This document shows, one piece after another, positions 1 through 9,229 of a DNA stretch of 64,000 nt. The DNA lies in the NCBI GenBank assembly GCA_947497945.1, contig CANMIP010000005.1, positions 62,001 through 126,000 on the forward strand. The letters are read 5' to 3'. Both the position numbers and the translations under genes were made by a program. Positions within the stretch are counted from its first letter, which is position 1. Each line of letters opens with the position of its first letter. The stretch is from an uncultured Tropicimonas sp. Its GTDB lineage: Bacteria; Pseudomonadota; Alphaproteobacteria; Rhodobacterales; Rhodobacteraceae. The notes beneath the pieces were generated by a model that did not search any database, was not told the origin of the DNA, and was given only the letters and a program-made list of their open reading frames with translations.

Positions 1-968
1 TCATCATTGTGAATTTCGGAACGGCGCCCCTGGCGCTTGAAGCTGTTTCCAGCGTTTGGAATGCGGCGGACAGCGACGCGGTGCCGGAGATCCATGTGCT
101 GGACAATGCGTCTCCAGGCGAGGAAGCGCGCGTGCTGGCCGAGGCGATTGATGCGCGCGGTTGGCAAGATCGCGTGCACCTGCACATCTCGACGAAAAAC
201 CTGGGATTCGGGCGCGGAAACAACCTTGTTCTGCACGCCCTGGCTGACAGTGAAAAGCCGCCGGATTTCGTCTTCCTTCTGAATCCGGACGCGACCCTGC
301 GCAAACCGGCCCTGGAGATCCTCACCAAATGCCTCCTGGCCCATCCGGGCGTCGGGGTGGCCGGGGCTCTGTTGCACGACGCAGAGGGACGCCCGAGCAC
401 AAGCGCCTTTCGCTTTCCCGGACTTGCAGGGGAGTTCGCGGAAGCGGCCAGCTTTGGACCGCTCACGCGACTTCTTGACCGATGGCGCATCCCGCTTCCG
501 CCCGGGCACCCGTCCGGGTCGGTGGATTGGGTGACGGGTGCGGCCGCGATGTTCCGTTTCGAGGCGCTGCGGCAGGTCGGCTTTTTTGATCCTGGTTTTT
601 TCCTCTACTATGAAGAGGTTGACCTGATGCGCCGTCTCGCGGCTGCGGGCTGGGAGTGTCGGCATGTCCACGAAGCGGAGGTCGAGCACGCCGAGGGCGC
701 GGCAACAGGGTTGCGTGGCGACGAGGTTGGGCAGCGACGGCGGCCGGCCTATTGGTACGAGTCCCGACGTCTGTATTTCTATCGCTCACATGGGCGCGCG
801 GGCGCAATCGGCTGTACGCTTGCGGCCATCCTGGGCGCGTGGGTCAATCACGTTCACAGTCGGCTTCGTGGCCGCCGGCCATGGATTCCGGACCGGTTCA
901 TCCGCGACAGTTGGCGCCACATGCTGGCCCCGCTGCTCACCGGTTGGCGGCCGCAAGGGCGACCTTAG
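1..968 (+). CDS. Glycosyltransferase family 2, rhamnosyltransferase-like (5' end outside window)
   Basis: Transfers a sugar from a nucleotide donor to a glycan acceptor at the cytoplasmic membrane face. The reading frame is open to the window edge, and the first codons read I-I-V-N-F, the classic first strand of a GT2 domain. The GTG at position 9 is therefore internal and the true start lies upstream. Visible GT2 landmarks are LLNPDA (the DxD-equivalent), GAAAMFR, and FFLYYEEVDLMRRL, which carries the catalytic-base acidic motif. This arrangement is common in the WcaE/RfbF group that adds L-rhamnose to polyprenyl-linked glycans. That donor fits the dTDP-rhamnose genes in the window, but specificity is inference. 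The C-terminal ~60 residues are basic and partly hydrophobic. It converges with the next gene, 5 bp apart. Confidence 0.88.
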   Translation, partial: IIVNFGTAPLALEAVSSVWNAADSDAVPEIHVLDNASPGEEARVLAEAIDARGWQDRVHLHISTKNLGFGRGNNLVLHALADSEKPPDFVFLLNPDATLRKPALEILTKCLLAHPGVGVAGALLHDAEGRPSTSAFRFPGLAGEFAEAASFGPLTRLLDRWRIPLPPGHPSGSVDWVTGAAAMFRFEALRQVGFFDPGFFLYYEEVDLMRRLAAAGWECRHVHEAEVEHAEGAATGLRGDEVGQRRRPAYWYESRRLYFYRSHGRAGAIGCTLAAILGAWVNHVHSRLRGRRPWIPDRFIRDSWRHMLAPLLTGWRPQGRP

Positions 969-973
969 CAAGG

Positions 974-1936
974 CTACTTGTGTTCGATCAGTTTGCGGCG
1001 CTTGCCGGTGAAACGTTGACGCTGGAAATCGAGAACGCCCTGCATCTCGGCAAAGCGCCCAAGGGTCAGAAAAATGGCGCGTTCCCAACCGAGGCGTTTT
1101 GCCAGGCGGGCAATCTGGAGCGGGTACAGGAGGATCCACAGCAACGCCCAAGGGGAGAGGGCAAGCGTCGTCAGCAGAATGAAGAGCGGGAGCAGGCCCG
1201 CCCAGATCAGAATGCGACGGATCTCTGTCGCGTAATGCCGCTCCGGCGGGCCCCCATGCAATGCGTGCCCTTCAGCGAAGGCGAAACCGGCGCGGCGGCA
1301 TCTCTGCCACCATTGTGAAAACCGGGTCATATCCGCATCGTGCCGTGCCATTTCGTGGTCTATCCGCCAGATTTCCCCTCCGGCCGCGCGCAGACGCACA
1401 CAAAGCTCCGGCTCTTCGCCTGCGATGAGGTCTTCGCGAAATCCATCGACCCCCAGGACCGCGTCCAGACGCATCATGACGATTCCACCACAGGCCCTGG
1501 ACCGGCCAACAGGCGTGTTCCATTCCGCGTCGCAGAGGCGGTTGTAGAGACTGCGCTCCGGGTGGCGTTCGCGCAGGCGCCCGGAGACGGCCACCACGCT
1601 CGGGTTCTGTTGAAGGAAGTTGCGCGCGGCCGAAAGCCAGCCGGGCGCAATCGTGCAGTCGCCGTCGATGAACTGAACAAACTCCGGCTTGCCGGATTCG
1701 GCAAGCGCCGTCACTCCGGCATTGCGGGCGCGCGCCGCCGTGAAGGGGCGCGACATGTCCAGTTCCACCACATCTGCACCGACCTCGCGTGCCGCCGAGA
1801 CAGAGCCGTCGGTCGATCCCGAATCCACGTAGACCAGCCGGACAGGGCCGCCGTCCAGAGAGGCCAGACAAGCACGCAGGCGTTCGCCTTCATTGCGCCC
1901 GATCACGATGACGCCGATTTCTTCGGAAACGCTCAC
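974..1936 (-). CDS. Glycosyltransferase family 2, membrane-anchored
   Basis: Inverting GT2 enzyme of 320 residues. The N-terminus shows IGVIVIGRNEGERL, then VDSGSTDGS for nucleotide binding and FIDGDC as the DxD motif. The GEEPELCVRLR stretch holds the acceptor-side acidic residues. Residues ~240-290 form two hydrophobic segments (LLPLFILLTTLAL, LLWILLYPL), so the protein is probably held in the inner membrane by its C-terminus. I start it at the GTG at 1936, which gives a GT2-typical N-terminus. The longer open frame upstream overlaps the preceding gene. The start lies 7 bp after the stop of the secreted GH-like gene, so the two are probably co-transcribed. The family is close to glycosyltransferases of exopolysaccharide clusters; the substrate is unknown. 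Confidence 0.85.
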   Translation of the reverse strand: MSVSEEIGVIVIGRNEGERLRACLASLDGGPVRLVYVDSGSTDGSVSAAREVGADVVELDMSRPFTAARARNAGVTALAESGKPEFVQFIDGDCTIAPGWLSAARNFLQQNPSVVAVSGRLRERHPERSLYNRLCDAEWNTPVGRSRACGGIVMMRLDAVLGVDGFREDLIAGEEPELCVRLRAAGGEIWRIDHEMARHDADMTRFSQWWQRCRRAGFAFAEGHALHGGPPERHYATEIRRILIWAGLLPLFILLTTLALSPWALLWILLYPLQIARLAKRLGWERAIFLTLGRFAEMQGVLDFQRQRFTGKRRKLIEHK

Positions 1937-1943
1937 CTTCTCG

Positions 1944-4793
1944 TCACTCGTCCTTTGTTGTCCGCGCCGCGCGTGAGCCGGGATGGCCTGCGGCGGTCTC
2001 GAATACATAGATCTCGGTGTTGCCGGGTGGAAGGTCCGGGATATCAAGTATCGAAAGGCGCTCCGGGCCCGACCGCGTCTCCGAGCGGAGCCGAACGGCA
2101 TCACCGTCCGGATCATGCCCATTCCAGGGACCATCAAGCCAGAACCGCGTGATCCTGTCGGCCAAGATATCGGGCAGGTCGACAGTGACCGAGCTATGCC
2201 CGTCATCCTCCGTGCCGAACTGCCCGGGCACTCGGCGTGACACAAGAACAACCGTCAGCCGCCCCTGGGACCGCGTTGCATAGGCCGCAAGCAGCGGAGC
2301 ATCCGGCACCGCGATCCGCCCCCCCTCGCCAGGCAGGTCCTGTCGTGGAACCGAGCGGGTCTCGATGTCGAGCATCGCGCCTCGGCCAACCCTGTTGAAC
2401 AGGGAGAGCAAACTCCAGGACGGCAGCGGCGAGCCGCCCTGCTGCCAGGGCTGGTGCGAGGCCCAGTGGTTTCCCTGCCCGAAACTGAAATAGGTCTGCG
2501 GACCCAGCCCATACCGTGCCCGGGCGAGGAAACTGTCGAGTGTTGCTGTGCCGGCCGCAATGCTCTTCATGGCGCGTTTTTGCTGCTCCACCTGGAACTT
2601 GGTGATGCGACGACCATTCAGGCCGTTCATGGCGTAGCCCGGTCCGGCCTCGTAGGATCCGAGCGAGACCGGGATCCCGCGGTCGCGCGCGATCTGTTCG
2701 GCGGCGGCGCGCTGCCGGGCCGCTTGTGGCATGCCGGTCTGCAGGACATTGGTCAGAACCCGCGAGAGCCCGACCGGGTCGGGCCGAACGGGCCCTTCGC
2801 CTGAATCCCAACCGCCGATATAGCCGGCATGGGTCACCAACGGTGTCGAGGGAGAGACACGCGCGGCGTCGAACCCGTAATCGAACCCTGCCCAGCCATC
2901 GAGACCTGCCCGGCCACCGATGACCGGCACCAGTTTCGGCGCGAGCCGGGGCCAGTTGGGGCTCCGGCGCAGAATCGAGAGCACATATTCCTGGTAGAGC
3001 CCATAGGTCTCGCCGGGGCTGTAGCGGCGGCCGGTTCCGGCGTCGCGCATCTTCGGAAAGGTCCAGGGCGCGAAGAGGGGATTCCACGTCTCGTTGCCGA
3101 TCTCCAGCAGGATCTGTTCGAACCGGCCAATCTGGGCCGGACCCGCCAGGAACTCGGCCAGACCGAGCCATTCTGCGGCAGACAAGTGTGGTTCGATCTG
3201 CAGCCAGGGGTCCATTCCGAGCCGCGCGATCTCTGTCAGGAGTTGTGGCAATGTGTTGCCGCCGCCGGTCGCGTTGGAGGCGCCGCCGGGGTTGGTCAGT
3301 TGGGCCAGGTCGTAGGTCGCGCGCCCGGTCTTGGCGAGGGAATGCGTGCGCAGAAGCTTCATCCCGGAGGTCGAGAGCCGTTTCGCGTCTTTGGGTGTCA
3401 GAGCGAGATAGGGTGCTTCCGCGGCATAGACGTGGAAATTGTCGAGATCGAACGTGCCGGGCCCGGTCAGGCGGATCTGCATGCGCTCGGCCACCTTGCC
3501 GGGATGGGCGACCGGGACGGAGAAACTGCCGCTGAAAAGCTGCCATTGCGGCGTGACCCGGAAGAGGGCCGGCTGGATGGCGCCACCTTCCAGCTTGGTA
3601 TGGAACCCGGTCAGTTCGAACCGCACCGGATGGGCGGCATTGCCGCGAAGCCAGACCTCGAACCGATAGGCCTTTCCGGGCTCCAGCACCGGGTACCAGC
3701 TTTGCGCAAGCCCGGAATGGTTGCGCCGCCCAATCCGGAACTCCTGTCCGAATCCAAGCTGAACCCGCAGATGGGTTTCGCCCGGATCGGGCACGGGCGT
3801 GTCCGGAGGATGCGGGACGAGCTGCCAATTGCCGCCATCGGGATCGTCGGACCAGCGCGACAGGAGCGGCGGCAGAAAGTCCCGCGCCGCGGCGCCACTG
3901 CCCCAGGCACGATGACTCAACAGGCGCTGCCGATCGGCCCGCAATCGGCGGGTACGAAGGATCACGAGGTCACCGGCGCGGATCACCTGTCCCATCCCTT
4001 CGAGATCGAGAAAATGGCCGTCATGGGCGCCTGGGGGCCGGTCCGATCGGTAGATCGCATAGCCGCGCGCGTCGGGAGCCGGCGTCCAACCGAGGCGGAT
4101 ATTGCCGTCTGCATCAAGATCCACGGAAAGAGCCTCCGGCGCCGCCGCCGCGCCCTGCGTCGCGTCCTCGGTCTTCAGGTCGACCAGGCCGACCGGGCTC
4201 ACCTTTCGCGCGGAAGGTCCGGGCAATTGTAGCGAGACGGCCGGAGCGGGGGGGGAGAGACGGCCCCGCGCGTCCACGCTGCGCAACGTGAAGTAGACCG
4301 GAACACCGCTTCGGAACCAGGTCGGAAGCGAGAACGTGATCCCGGATTGCTCCGGTGCGACCACCTTGCCGCCAAACATGCGCACCCAGCCCGAGGCGTG
4401 GTGTCCGCCCGCAGCCACCCGGTCGAGCCGCACGGAGCGAAAGGCCCCGTCCACGATCCGCAGGATCTCGACCTCCGCGCCGTCCAGCATGCCGGGGCGC
4501 CAGCTGTCGTAATGTGTCAGGCGGTGCGGTGGGGCGACAACCCGGTCGGGCGCGTCCCCCGTCGCGAGGAACATGTCGCGCAGGATCATCGGCTCGAAGC
4601 CGCCATTCGGCATGAGCTCCGCACCATTGCCGATGGCGCCGATTGTCGTCGCGAAGGGTTGGAGCGGGGGCGTGACGGTCCGATCATGGACGACAAAATG
4701 CGCATCTGCCGGTGCGGCGGCGACCAGGGAAGGCAGCAGCCAGGCCAGGGCAAGCGCGGCGAGCCATCGCAGAAGCTGTCTTGTCCGAACCAT
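1944..4793 (-). CDS. Secreted clan GH-A-like glycoside hydrolase with FnIII-like and CBM-like domains
   Basis: A 949-residue exported protein. The N-terminus is a signal peptide (basic MVRTRQ, hydrophobic core, AAAPADA cleavage area). A fibronectin III-like stretch lies near 220-255, and a jelly-roll, CBM4/9-like segment spans ~330-458 (GKAYRFEVWLRG, FDLDNFHVY). Residues ~465-800 look like a TIM barrel. EIGNETWNP places Glu568 after Asn as in clan GH-A acid/base sites, and VSLGSYEAG places Glu715 as the possible nucleophile. I do not recognise a specific GH family. Location within a polysaccharide island suggests trimming, release or degradation of the exported polymer. SD-like GGGAGCC precedes the ATG. 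Activity is inference from motif spacing. Confidence 0.7.
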   Translation of the reverse strand: MVRTRQLLRWLAALALAWLLPSLVAAAPADAHFVVHDRTVTPPLQPFATTIGAIGNGAELMPNGGFEPMILRDMFLATGDAPDRVVAPPHRLTHYDSWRPGMLDGAEVEILRIVDGAFRSVRLDRVAAGGHHASGWVRMFGGKVVAPEQSGITFSLPTWFRSGVPVYFTLRSVDARGRLSPPAPAVSLQLPGPSARKVSPVGLVDLKTEDATQGAAAAPEALSVDLDADGNIRLGWTPAPDARGYAIYRSDRPPGAHDGHFLDLEGMGQVIRAGDLVILRTRRLRADRQRLLSHRAWGSGAAARDFLPPLLSRWSDDPDGGNWQLVPHPPDTPVPDPGETHLRVQLGFGQEFRIGRRNHSGLAQSWYPVLEPGKAYRFEVWLRGNAAHPVRFELTGFHTKLEGGAIQPALFRVTPQWQLFSGSFSVPVAHPGKVAERMQIRLTGPGTFDLDNFHVYAAEAPYLALTPKDAKRLSTSGMKLLRTHSLAKTGRATYDLAQLTNPGGASNATGGGNTLPQLLTEIARLGMDPWLQIEPHLSAAEWLGLAEFLAGPAQIGRFEQILLEIGNETWNPLFAPWTFPKMRDAGTGRRYSPGETYGLYQEYVLSILRRSPNWPRLAPKLVPVIGGRAGLDGWAGFDYGFDAARVSPSTPLVTHAGYIGGWDSGEGPVRPDPVGLSRVLTNVLQTGMPQAARQRAAAEQIARDRGIPVSLGSYEAGPGYAMNGLNGRRITKFQVEQQKRAMKSIAAGTATLDSFLARARYGLGPQTYFSFGQGNHWASHQPWQQGGSPLPSWSLLSLFNRVGRGAMLDIETRSVPRQDLPGEGGRIAVPDAPLLAAYATRSQGRLTVVLVSRRVPGQFGTEDDGHSSVTVDLPDILADRITRFWLDGPWNGHDPDGDAVRLRSETRSGPERLSILDIPDLPPGNTEIYVFETAAGHPGSRAARTTKDE

Positions 4794-5003
4794 TCAGGCT
4801 CCCTGCGGATATAACGACCCGTTGCGTGCCGGCCCGCGCGGCACCTGCGCGCGATCCTGAAGGCCGGAGGTTTACAGAGCGTTGAAATTGCATCGCAACA
4901 TCTGGCAAACCGGCAATCAAGCCATGACAAATCTCGCAGCTTGGGGCAAGAATGCAAAGAGCGGGTCAGTTTGGCCGGCGCCGGTTGATTGAGGAGTTTT
5001 TCA
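4794..5003. promoter_or_regulatory. Divergent intergenic region, GH-like gene / manC
   Basis: Contains the start regions of two divergent genes. A GAGGAG ribosome-binding site at 4991-4996 lies 7 bp upstream of the manC ATG at 5004 and decides that start over the in-frame TTG at 4989. No convincing -35/-10 pair or operator was found. Confidence 0.4.
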
Positions 5004-6425
5004 ATGATTCACCCCGTCATCCTTTGCGGCGGATCCGGAACGAGGCTCTGGCCCTCGTCGCGCAAGGCCTATCCGAAGCAATTCGTTGGCCTGTTGGGGC
5101 AGGAAAGCCTGTACCAGAGCACGTTGCGGCGTCTGACCGGGGGGCTCTTCACGCAGCCGGTGGTGATGACAAACGAGGAGTTTCGGTTTCTGGCCTCCGA
5201 GCAGGCCGCGGCCATCGGGCTGTCGGATGCGCGGATCGTGGTCGAACCCTGCCTGCGCGATACCGGCCCGGCGATCCTGACCGCAGCTCTACTGCTGGCG
5301 CGGGATGCGGGGGAGGACGCCCTGATGCTGATCGCACCCTCGGACCATGTGATCGCTGATACCTCGGCGTTCCGGTCAACGGTCGAGCGCGGTGTCGAGG
5401 CCGCCAGGGCAGGTGCGCTGGTCACCTTCGGCGTGACCCCGGACCGACCCGAAACGGGCTACGGATATCTGGAGCTTTCCGGGAAACCGGATGGCTCGGG
5501 CGTTCCGGTCCCGCTGGCGAGCTTTTGCGAGAAGCCCGATGCGGAGACTGCGGCCGAGTTTCTCGCCGCCGGGACATATCTCTGGAATGGCGGGATATTC
5601 CTGTTCCGGGCCGGCGACGTGGTGTCCGCCTTCGAGACCCATGCGCCGCAGCTTCTTGCCCCCTGCAAGGCGGCGCTGGATTCAGGTGCGCAGGATCTCA
5701 ACCTGTTCCGTCTGGGTGCCGAGTCCTATGCGGACGCCGAAGCGATCTCCTTCGACTACGCGGTGATGGAGAAGGCGGAAAAGGTCTCCGCCGTGCCGCT
5801 GGACTGTTCCTGGTCCGATCTCGGCTCCTGGGAGGCGCTGTGGCAGGAAGAAGGGCCCGACGAAAATGGCGTTTCGACCCATGGTCCGGTGACCGTGCTC
5901 GACTGTGCCGACACCTATCTGCGCTCTGAAGAGGAGAATATGCAACTCGTCGGGCTGGGCCTGAAGGATGTCGTCGTCGTTGCCATGCGGGACGCGGTTC
6001 TCGTGGCCGACAAGGGGCGTTCGCAAGAGGTCAAGGAGGTCGTCAAGACGTTGCGCGCCGCTCAGGTGCCGCAGGCCGATGACTACCCGCGGTTCCACCG
6101 GCCCTGGGGCTGGTACGAGACGCTCTGCATCGACAGCCGTTTCCAGGTGAAGCGGATCATGGTGCATCCGGGCGGCGTGCTGAGCCTGCAGAGCCACCAT
6201 CACCGCTCCGAGCACTGGGTCGTCGTATCCGGTACGGCCGAGGTGACGGTGGGCGAAGAGATCAAGCTGCTGACCGAGAACCAGTCCGTCTATATCCCGC
6301 TGGGCGCCGTGCACCGGATGGCAAACCCGGGCAAGCTGCCGATGTATCTCATCGAGGTGCAGACCGGGGCCTATCTCCGTGAGGACGACATCGTCCGATA
6401 CGAGGATGTGTACGGGCGCGGCTGA
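5004..6425 (+). CDS. manC: Mannose-1-phosphate guanylyltransferase / mannose-6-phosphate isomerase
   Basis: Bifunctional type II PMI/GMP enzyme of 473 residues making GDP-mannose from mannose-1-phosphate and interconverting fructose-6-phosphate and mannose-6-phosphate in the cytoplasm. The N-terminal nucleotidyltransferase begins with ILCGGSGTRLWPSSR, the GTP-binding signature, followed by YPKQF and FCEKPD. The C-terminal cupin domain, from ~residue 360, carries RPWGWYE and the metal-binding QSHHHRSEHW and AVHRMANPG motifs. Length matches AlgA/XanB/ManC. The ATG with GAGGAG upstream sets the start. It supplies GDP-mannose, or GDP-mannose-derived sugars, to the surrounding glycosyltransferases. 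No phosphomannomutase (manB) is present in the window. Confidence 0.96.
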   Translation: MIHPVILCGGSGTRLWPSSRKAYPKQFVGLLGQESLYQSTLRRLTGGLFTQPVVMTNEEFRFLASEQAAAIGLSDARIVVEPCLRDTGPAILTAALLLARDAGEDALMLIAPSDHVIADTSAFRSTVERGVEAARAGALVTFGVTPDRPETGYGYLELSGKPDGSGVPVPLASFCEKPDAETAAEFLAAGTYLWNGGIFLFRAGDVVSAFETHAPQLLAPCKAALDSGAQDLNLFRLGAESYADAEAISFDYAVMEKAEKVSAVPLDCSWSDLGSWEALWQEEGPDENGVSTHGPVTVLDCADTYLRSEEENMQLVGLGLKDVVVVAMRDAVLVADKGRSQEVKEVVKTLRAAQVPQADDYPRFHRPWGWYETLCIDSRFQVKRIMVHPGGVLSLQSHHHRSEHWVVVSGTAEVTVGEEIKLLTENQSVYIPLGAVHRMANPGKLPMYLIEVQTGAYLREDDIVRYEDVYGRG

Positions 6426-6445
6426 GGCGCGAAACGGAAGCGGAC

Positions 6446-7558
6446 ATGGCCGATTTCGACGGGGTTGTGATTGGGGCAGGAGCCGTCGGGCTGGCCTGCG
6501 CCGCACGGCTTTCGGCGCGTGGCCGTTCGGTTCTGGTTCTGGAGGCGGCGCTGCGGCCTGGCGAGGGGATCTCGTCGCGAAACAGCGAGGTAATCCATTC
6601 CGGGCTGTATTACCCGACCGGGAGCCTGAAGCACCGGCTCTGCCTGTCTGGCCGCAGGCTGCTCTATCGATACATCGCCGAGCGCGGGATCGCGCATCGG
6701 CGATGCGGCAAGATCATCGTCGCGACCAGTTCCCCGGACATGGAGCGGATCGAGGCGCTTAAGGCGCAGGGGGATTGCAATGACGTGGAGGGGCTTCGGT
6801 TGCTCACGGCCGGGGACATCGCGTCGATGGAGCCGGAAATTGCCTGCCAGGGCGGGCTGCTCTCGCCCGAGACCGGGATCTTCGACAGCCACCAGTTCCT
6901 GCTCGCGCTGATTGCCGAGATCGAGACCGCGGGCGGGCATGTCGCGCTTGGCAGCCCGTTTCTCGCGGCGGAACCTTCCGGGGCGGGTTTCGATATCCGC
7001 ACCGGCGGCGCTGCGCCTGCGCGGATCCGGACGCCACTTCTGGTCAATGCGGCCGGGCTGTCCGCGCCCCGTGTTTCGCGGGCGATTGCCGGGCTCCCCG
7101 AACAGGCCGTGCCGCGATATCGGCTGGCCAAGGGGAGCTATTTCCGTTTCGCGGGCCGGTCGCCCTTTTCGCGGCTGGTCTACCCGGCGCCGGTGGATGG
7201 TGGGCTGGGTGTGCACTCGACCCTCGACATGGCCGGCAACCTCCGCTTCGGGCCGGATGTGGAATGGCTGCCGCCCGGTCTCGATCCGGAAGCCGTGGAA
7301 TATGGGGTAGATCCGGAACGTGCAGCCGGGTTCGCGGCGGCGATCCGGCGCTATTGGCCGGGCCTGCCCGACGGCGGGCTGGCGCCTGACTATGCGGGTC
7401 TTCGCCCGAAGCTCTCCGGGCCGGGCGAAGCGGCGGCGGATTTCGACATTCGCGACGGCGAGTTGCCCGGGCTGGTCGCGCTCTACGGGATCGAGAGCCC
7501 GGGTCTGACAGCATCGCTGGCGATTGCGGAGCATGTTGTCCGGCGGCTGCTGGGTTAG
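6446..7558 (+). CDS. FAD-dependent oxidoreductase, L-2-hydroxyglutarate oxidase-like
   Basis: A 370-residue DAO-superfamily flavoprotein. The N-terminus VVIGAGAVGLACAARL is the FAD dinucleotide-binding motif, followed by LVLEAA. SSRNSEVIHSGLYYP is the diagnostic stretch of the LhgO/L2HGDH group, and GLRPKLSG near the end agrees with that group. The known reaction is oxidation of L-2-hydroxyglutarate to 2-oxoglutarate, passing electrons to the respiratory chain or oxygen. It lies 20 bp after manC and is probably co-transcribed. Its place within polysaccharide genes is odd, so it may act on a different 2-hydroxy acid or sugar acid. Its stop overlaps by 4 bp the stop of the convergent HAD-UbiA gene. 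Confidence 0.82.
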   Translation: MADFDGVVIGAGAVGLACAARLSARGRSVLVLEAALRPGEGISSRNSEVIHSGLYYPTGSLKHRLCLSGRRLLYRYIAERGIAHRRCGKIIVATSSPDMERIEALKAQGDCNDVEGLRLLTAGDIASMEPEIACQGGLLSPETGIFDSHQFLLALIAEIETAGGHVALGSPFLAAEPSGAGFDIRTGGAAPARIRTPLLVNAAGLSAPRVSRAIAGLPEQAVPRYRLAKGSYFRFAGRSPFSRLVYPAPVDGGLGVHSTLDMAGNLRFGPDVEWLPPGLDPEAVEYGVDPERAAGFAAAIRRYWPGLPDGGLAPDYAGLRPKLSGPGEAAADFDIRDGELPGLVALYGIESPGLTASLAIAEHVVRRLLG

Positions 7559-8988
7559 AACACGGCGGCGGCCAGGGCGAAGCAGAGGATGATGACGAAG
7601 CAGGCCCGGCTTGTGCCGTCGCGGACGGCGAAGACGACCGGATCGTCATGCATCTGGCCGCGATGGGCGATCATGACCGTGCGGCTGATCCAGTAGAGCA
7701 GGATGAAGCAGATCGCCCAGAGCATGGCCGGGCTGGAATAGAGCTCGGCCATGTTCACCGAGTTGACGTAGAGTGCCATGACTAGCACGGCGACATAGCC
7801 GGAGCTGATCGCCATCATGGCGATGATGGGCAGGTCCTCGACCGAGTAGCCGCGCCCGGAGACGTCGAGCTTGCCACGTTTGACATTGTCGACCAGCTCC
7901 GCCTGTCGTTTCACCGCGGCGAGCGAGAGGAAGAAGAAGATCGCGAACGCGAGCAACCAGACCGAGAGCGGGATGGCGGTGGCCGAGCCGCCGGCGACGA
8001 TGCGCAGCGTGTAGAGCATGGCCAGAGTACAGATATCGACCACGGCGCGGCGTTTCAGGACCAGCGAATAGGCCGAGGTGGTGATGTAGTAGACCGACAT
8101 GACCAGCAGGAAGGCCGGGCCGAGGAAGACGGCGATGAGGAGGCCGATGCCAAGAAGCCCGGTGGCGAGGCCGGTGCCGTGGGCGATGGGGATGTCGCCG
8201 GCGGCGAAGGGGCGCTTGCATTTGCGCGGATGGGCGCGGTCGACGGAGAGGTCGAGCAGGTCGTTGACCACGTAAACCGAGGAGGCGACGAGCGAGAAGG
8301 CGATGAAGGCCATCAGGCTCTGCAACAGGGTCAGCGCGGTGAATTGCTGTGCCGCGAGCATTGGCAGGAAGACCAGCAGGTTCTTCATCCACTGATGCGG
8401 GCGCATCGCCTTGAGATAGGCTTTGCCATCCCGCCCGGAGGTGCCGATATGTTCGACCTCCGGTTCCAGGGTCTCGGCCGCCGCGCGTAGTTTCTGCGGC
8501 GCGTTGACGGTTATCGCCTTGGCCGACGCCGCCCAGACCGGCAGGTCGGCCTCGGAGTCGCCCATGTAGACGAATGCTGCCTCGCCAAACCGCTCGGTCA
8601 GGAAGCGCGCCTTCTCCGGGCCTTTGAGATTGGTGCTGCCATCGGAGCCGTGGACCTCGTCGAAAATCCCCAGATGGGTTGCGATGCGGTCTGCCAGCGC
8701 CTGGTCGGTTGCGGTGACCAGCGCGGTGCGGCCGCCGGCGGCCCGCCAGGCCGTCACGCGCTCGATGACGGCGTCGTCATAGGGCAGCAATGCAATATCG
8801 ACATCCGACGCGGCAACGAGCTCGCTCTTGAGCCGGGCGCGGCCGCCGGACAGCGAGGCGATGGCGGCGAGGCCGGTCTTCCAGTTGCGACCAAGCGCGG
8901 ACCAGAAGCTCTCGAAGAGCATGTCGGAGCGCAGCAGCGTCCCGTCCAGATCCACCGCGAGGATTTCGGGTGTAACGTCTTGCTGCAT
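7555..8988 (-). CDS. HAD phosphatase-UbiA prenyltransferase fusion
   Basis: A two-domain membrane protein of 477 residues. The N-terminal ~200 residues are a HAD phosphatase: AVDLDGTLLRSD is motif I (Asp13, Asp15), with YMGDSEADLPV as motif IV. The rest is a UbiA-type integral membrane prenyltransferase with about eight hydrophobic segments. Its NDLLDLSVDRAHP supplies the NDxxD Mg-diphosphate motif, and RPHQWMKNLLVFLP precedes it. By analogy to mycobacterial decaprenyl-phosphate phosphoribosyltransferase (UbiA) followed by a separate phosphatase, the fusion could make and dephosphorylate a polyprenyl-phosphate pentose donor. That role is inference; the DprE1/DprE2 epimerase partners are not seen nearby. 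The start is the ATG at 8988, which gives MQQDVTPEILAVDLDGT. Confidence 0.82.
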   Translation of the reverse strand: MQQDVTPEILAVDLDGTLLRSDMLFESFWSALGRNWKTGLAAIASLSGGRARLKSELVAASDVDIALLPYDDAVIERVTAWRAAGGRTALVTATDQALADRIATHLGIFDEVHGSDGSTNLKGPEKARFLTERFGEAAFVYMGDSEADLPVWAASAKAITVNAPQKLRAAAETLEPEVEHIGTSGRDGKAYLKAMRPHQWMKNLLVFLPMLAAQQFTALTLLQSLMAFIAFSLVASSVYVVNDLLDLSVDRAHPRKCKRPFAAGDIPIAHGTGLATGLLGIGLLIAVFLGPAFLLVMSVYYITTSAYSLVLKRRAVVDICTLAMLYTLRIVAGGSATAIPLSVWLLAFAIFFFLSLAAVKRQAELVDNVKRGKLDVSGRGYSVEDLPIIAMMAISSGYVAVLVMALYVNSVNMAELYSSPAMLWAICFILLYWISRTVMIAHRGQMHDDPVVFAVRDGTSRACFVIILCFALAAAVF

Positions 8989-9229
8989 CTGTGGGTTTTC
9001 CCTTTGCTCGCACCTCGGGGCGGAGCCTAGCAAAGGCCGGGACGAAACTCGAACCCAAAAGCGGGGCCGGGACGGGTTGTTGCAGCCGGACTGTTGCAGG
9101 CGGGGCATTCCCGAGGGACCAGCCCGCCGCTTCGGCCTGCGGCACGGTAGGGCGTTGATTTCTGTCGGCCCCGCCGGATATTTGCACAAGGACATGCCGG
9201 CGGGTGGAGCGGGCGCGCAGGACGAGCCG

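Noticed and set aside
2203-4232. Long open frames on both strands inside the GH-like gene (541 and 467 codons)
   Set aside because: Arg/Pro/Ala-rich shadows; the 949-residue frame has a signal peptide, ribosome-binding site and domain pattern.
9031-9070. tRNA-like GGTTCGAG on the minus strand
   Set aside because: No flanking T-stem pairing, anticodon arm or acceptor stem could be drawn.
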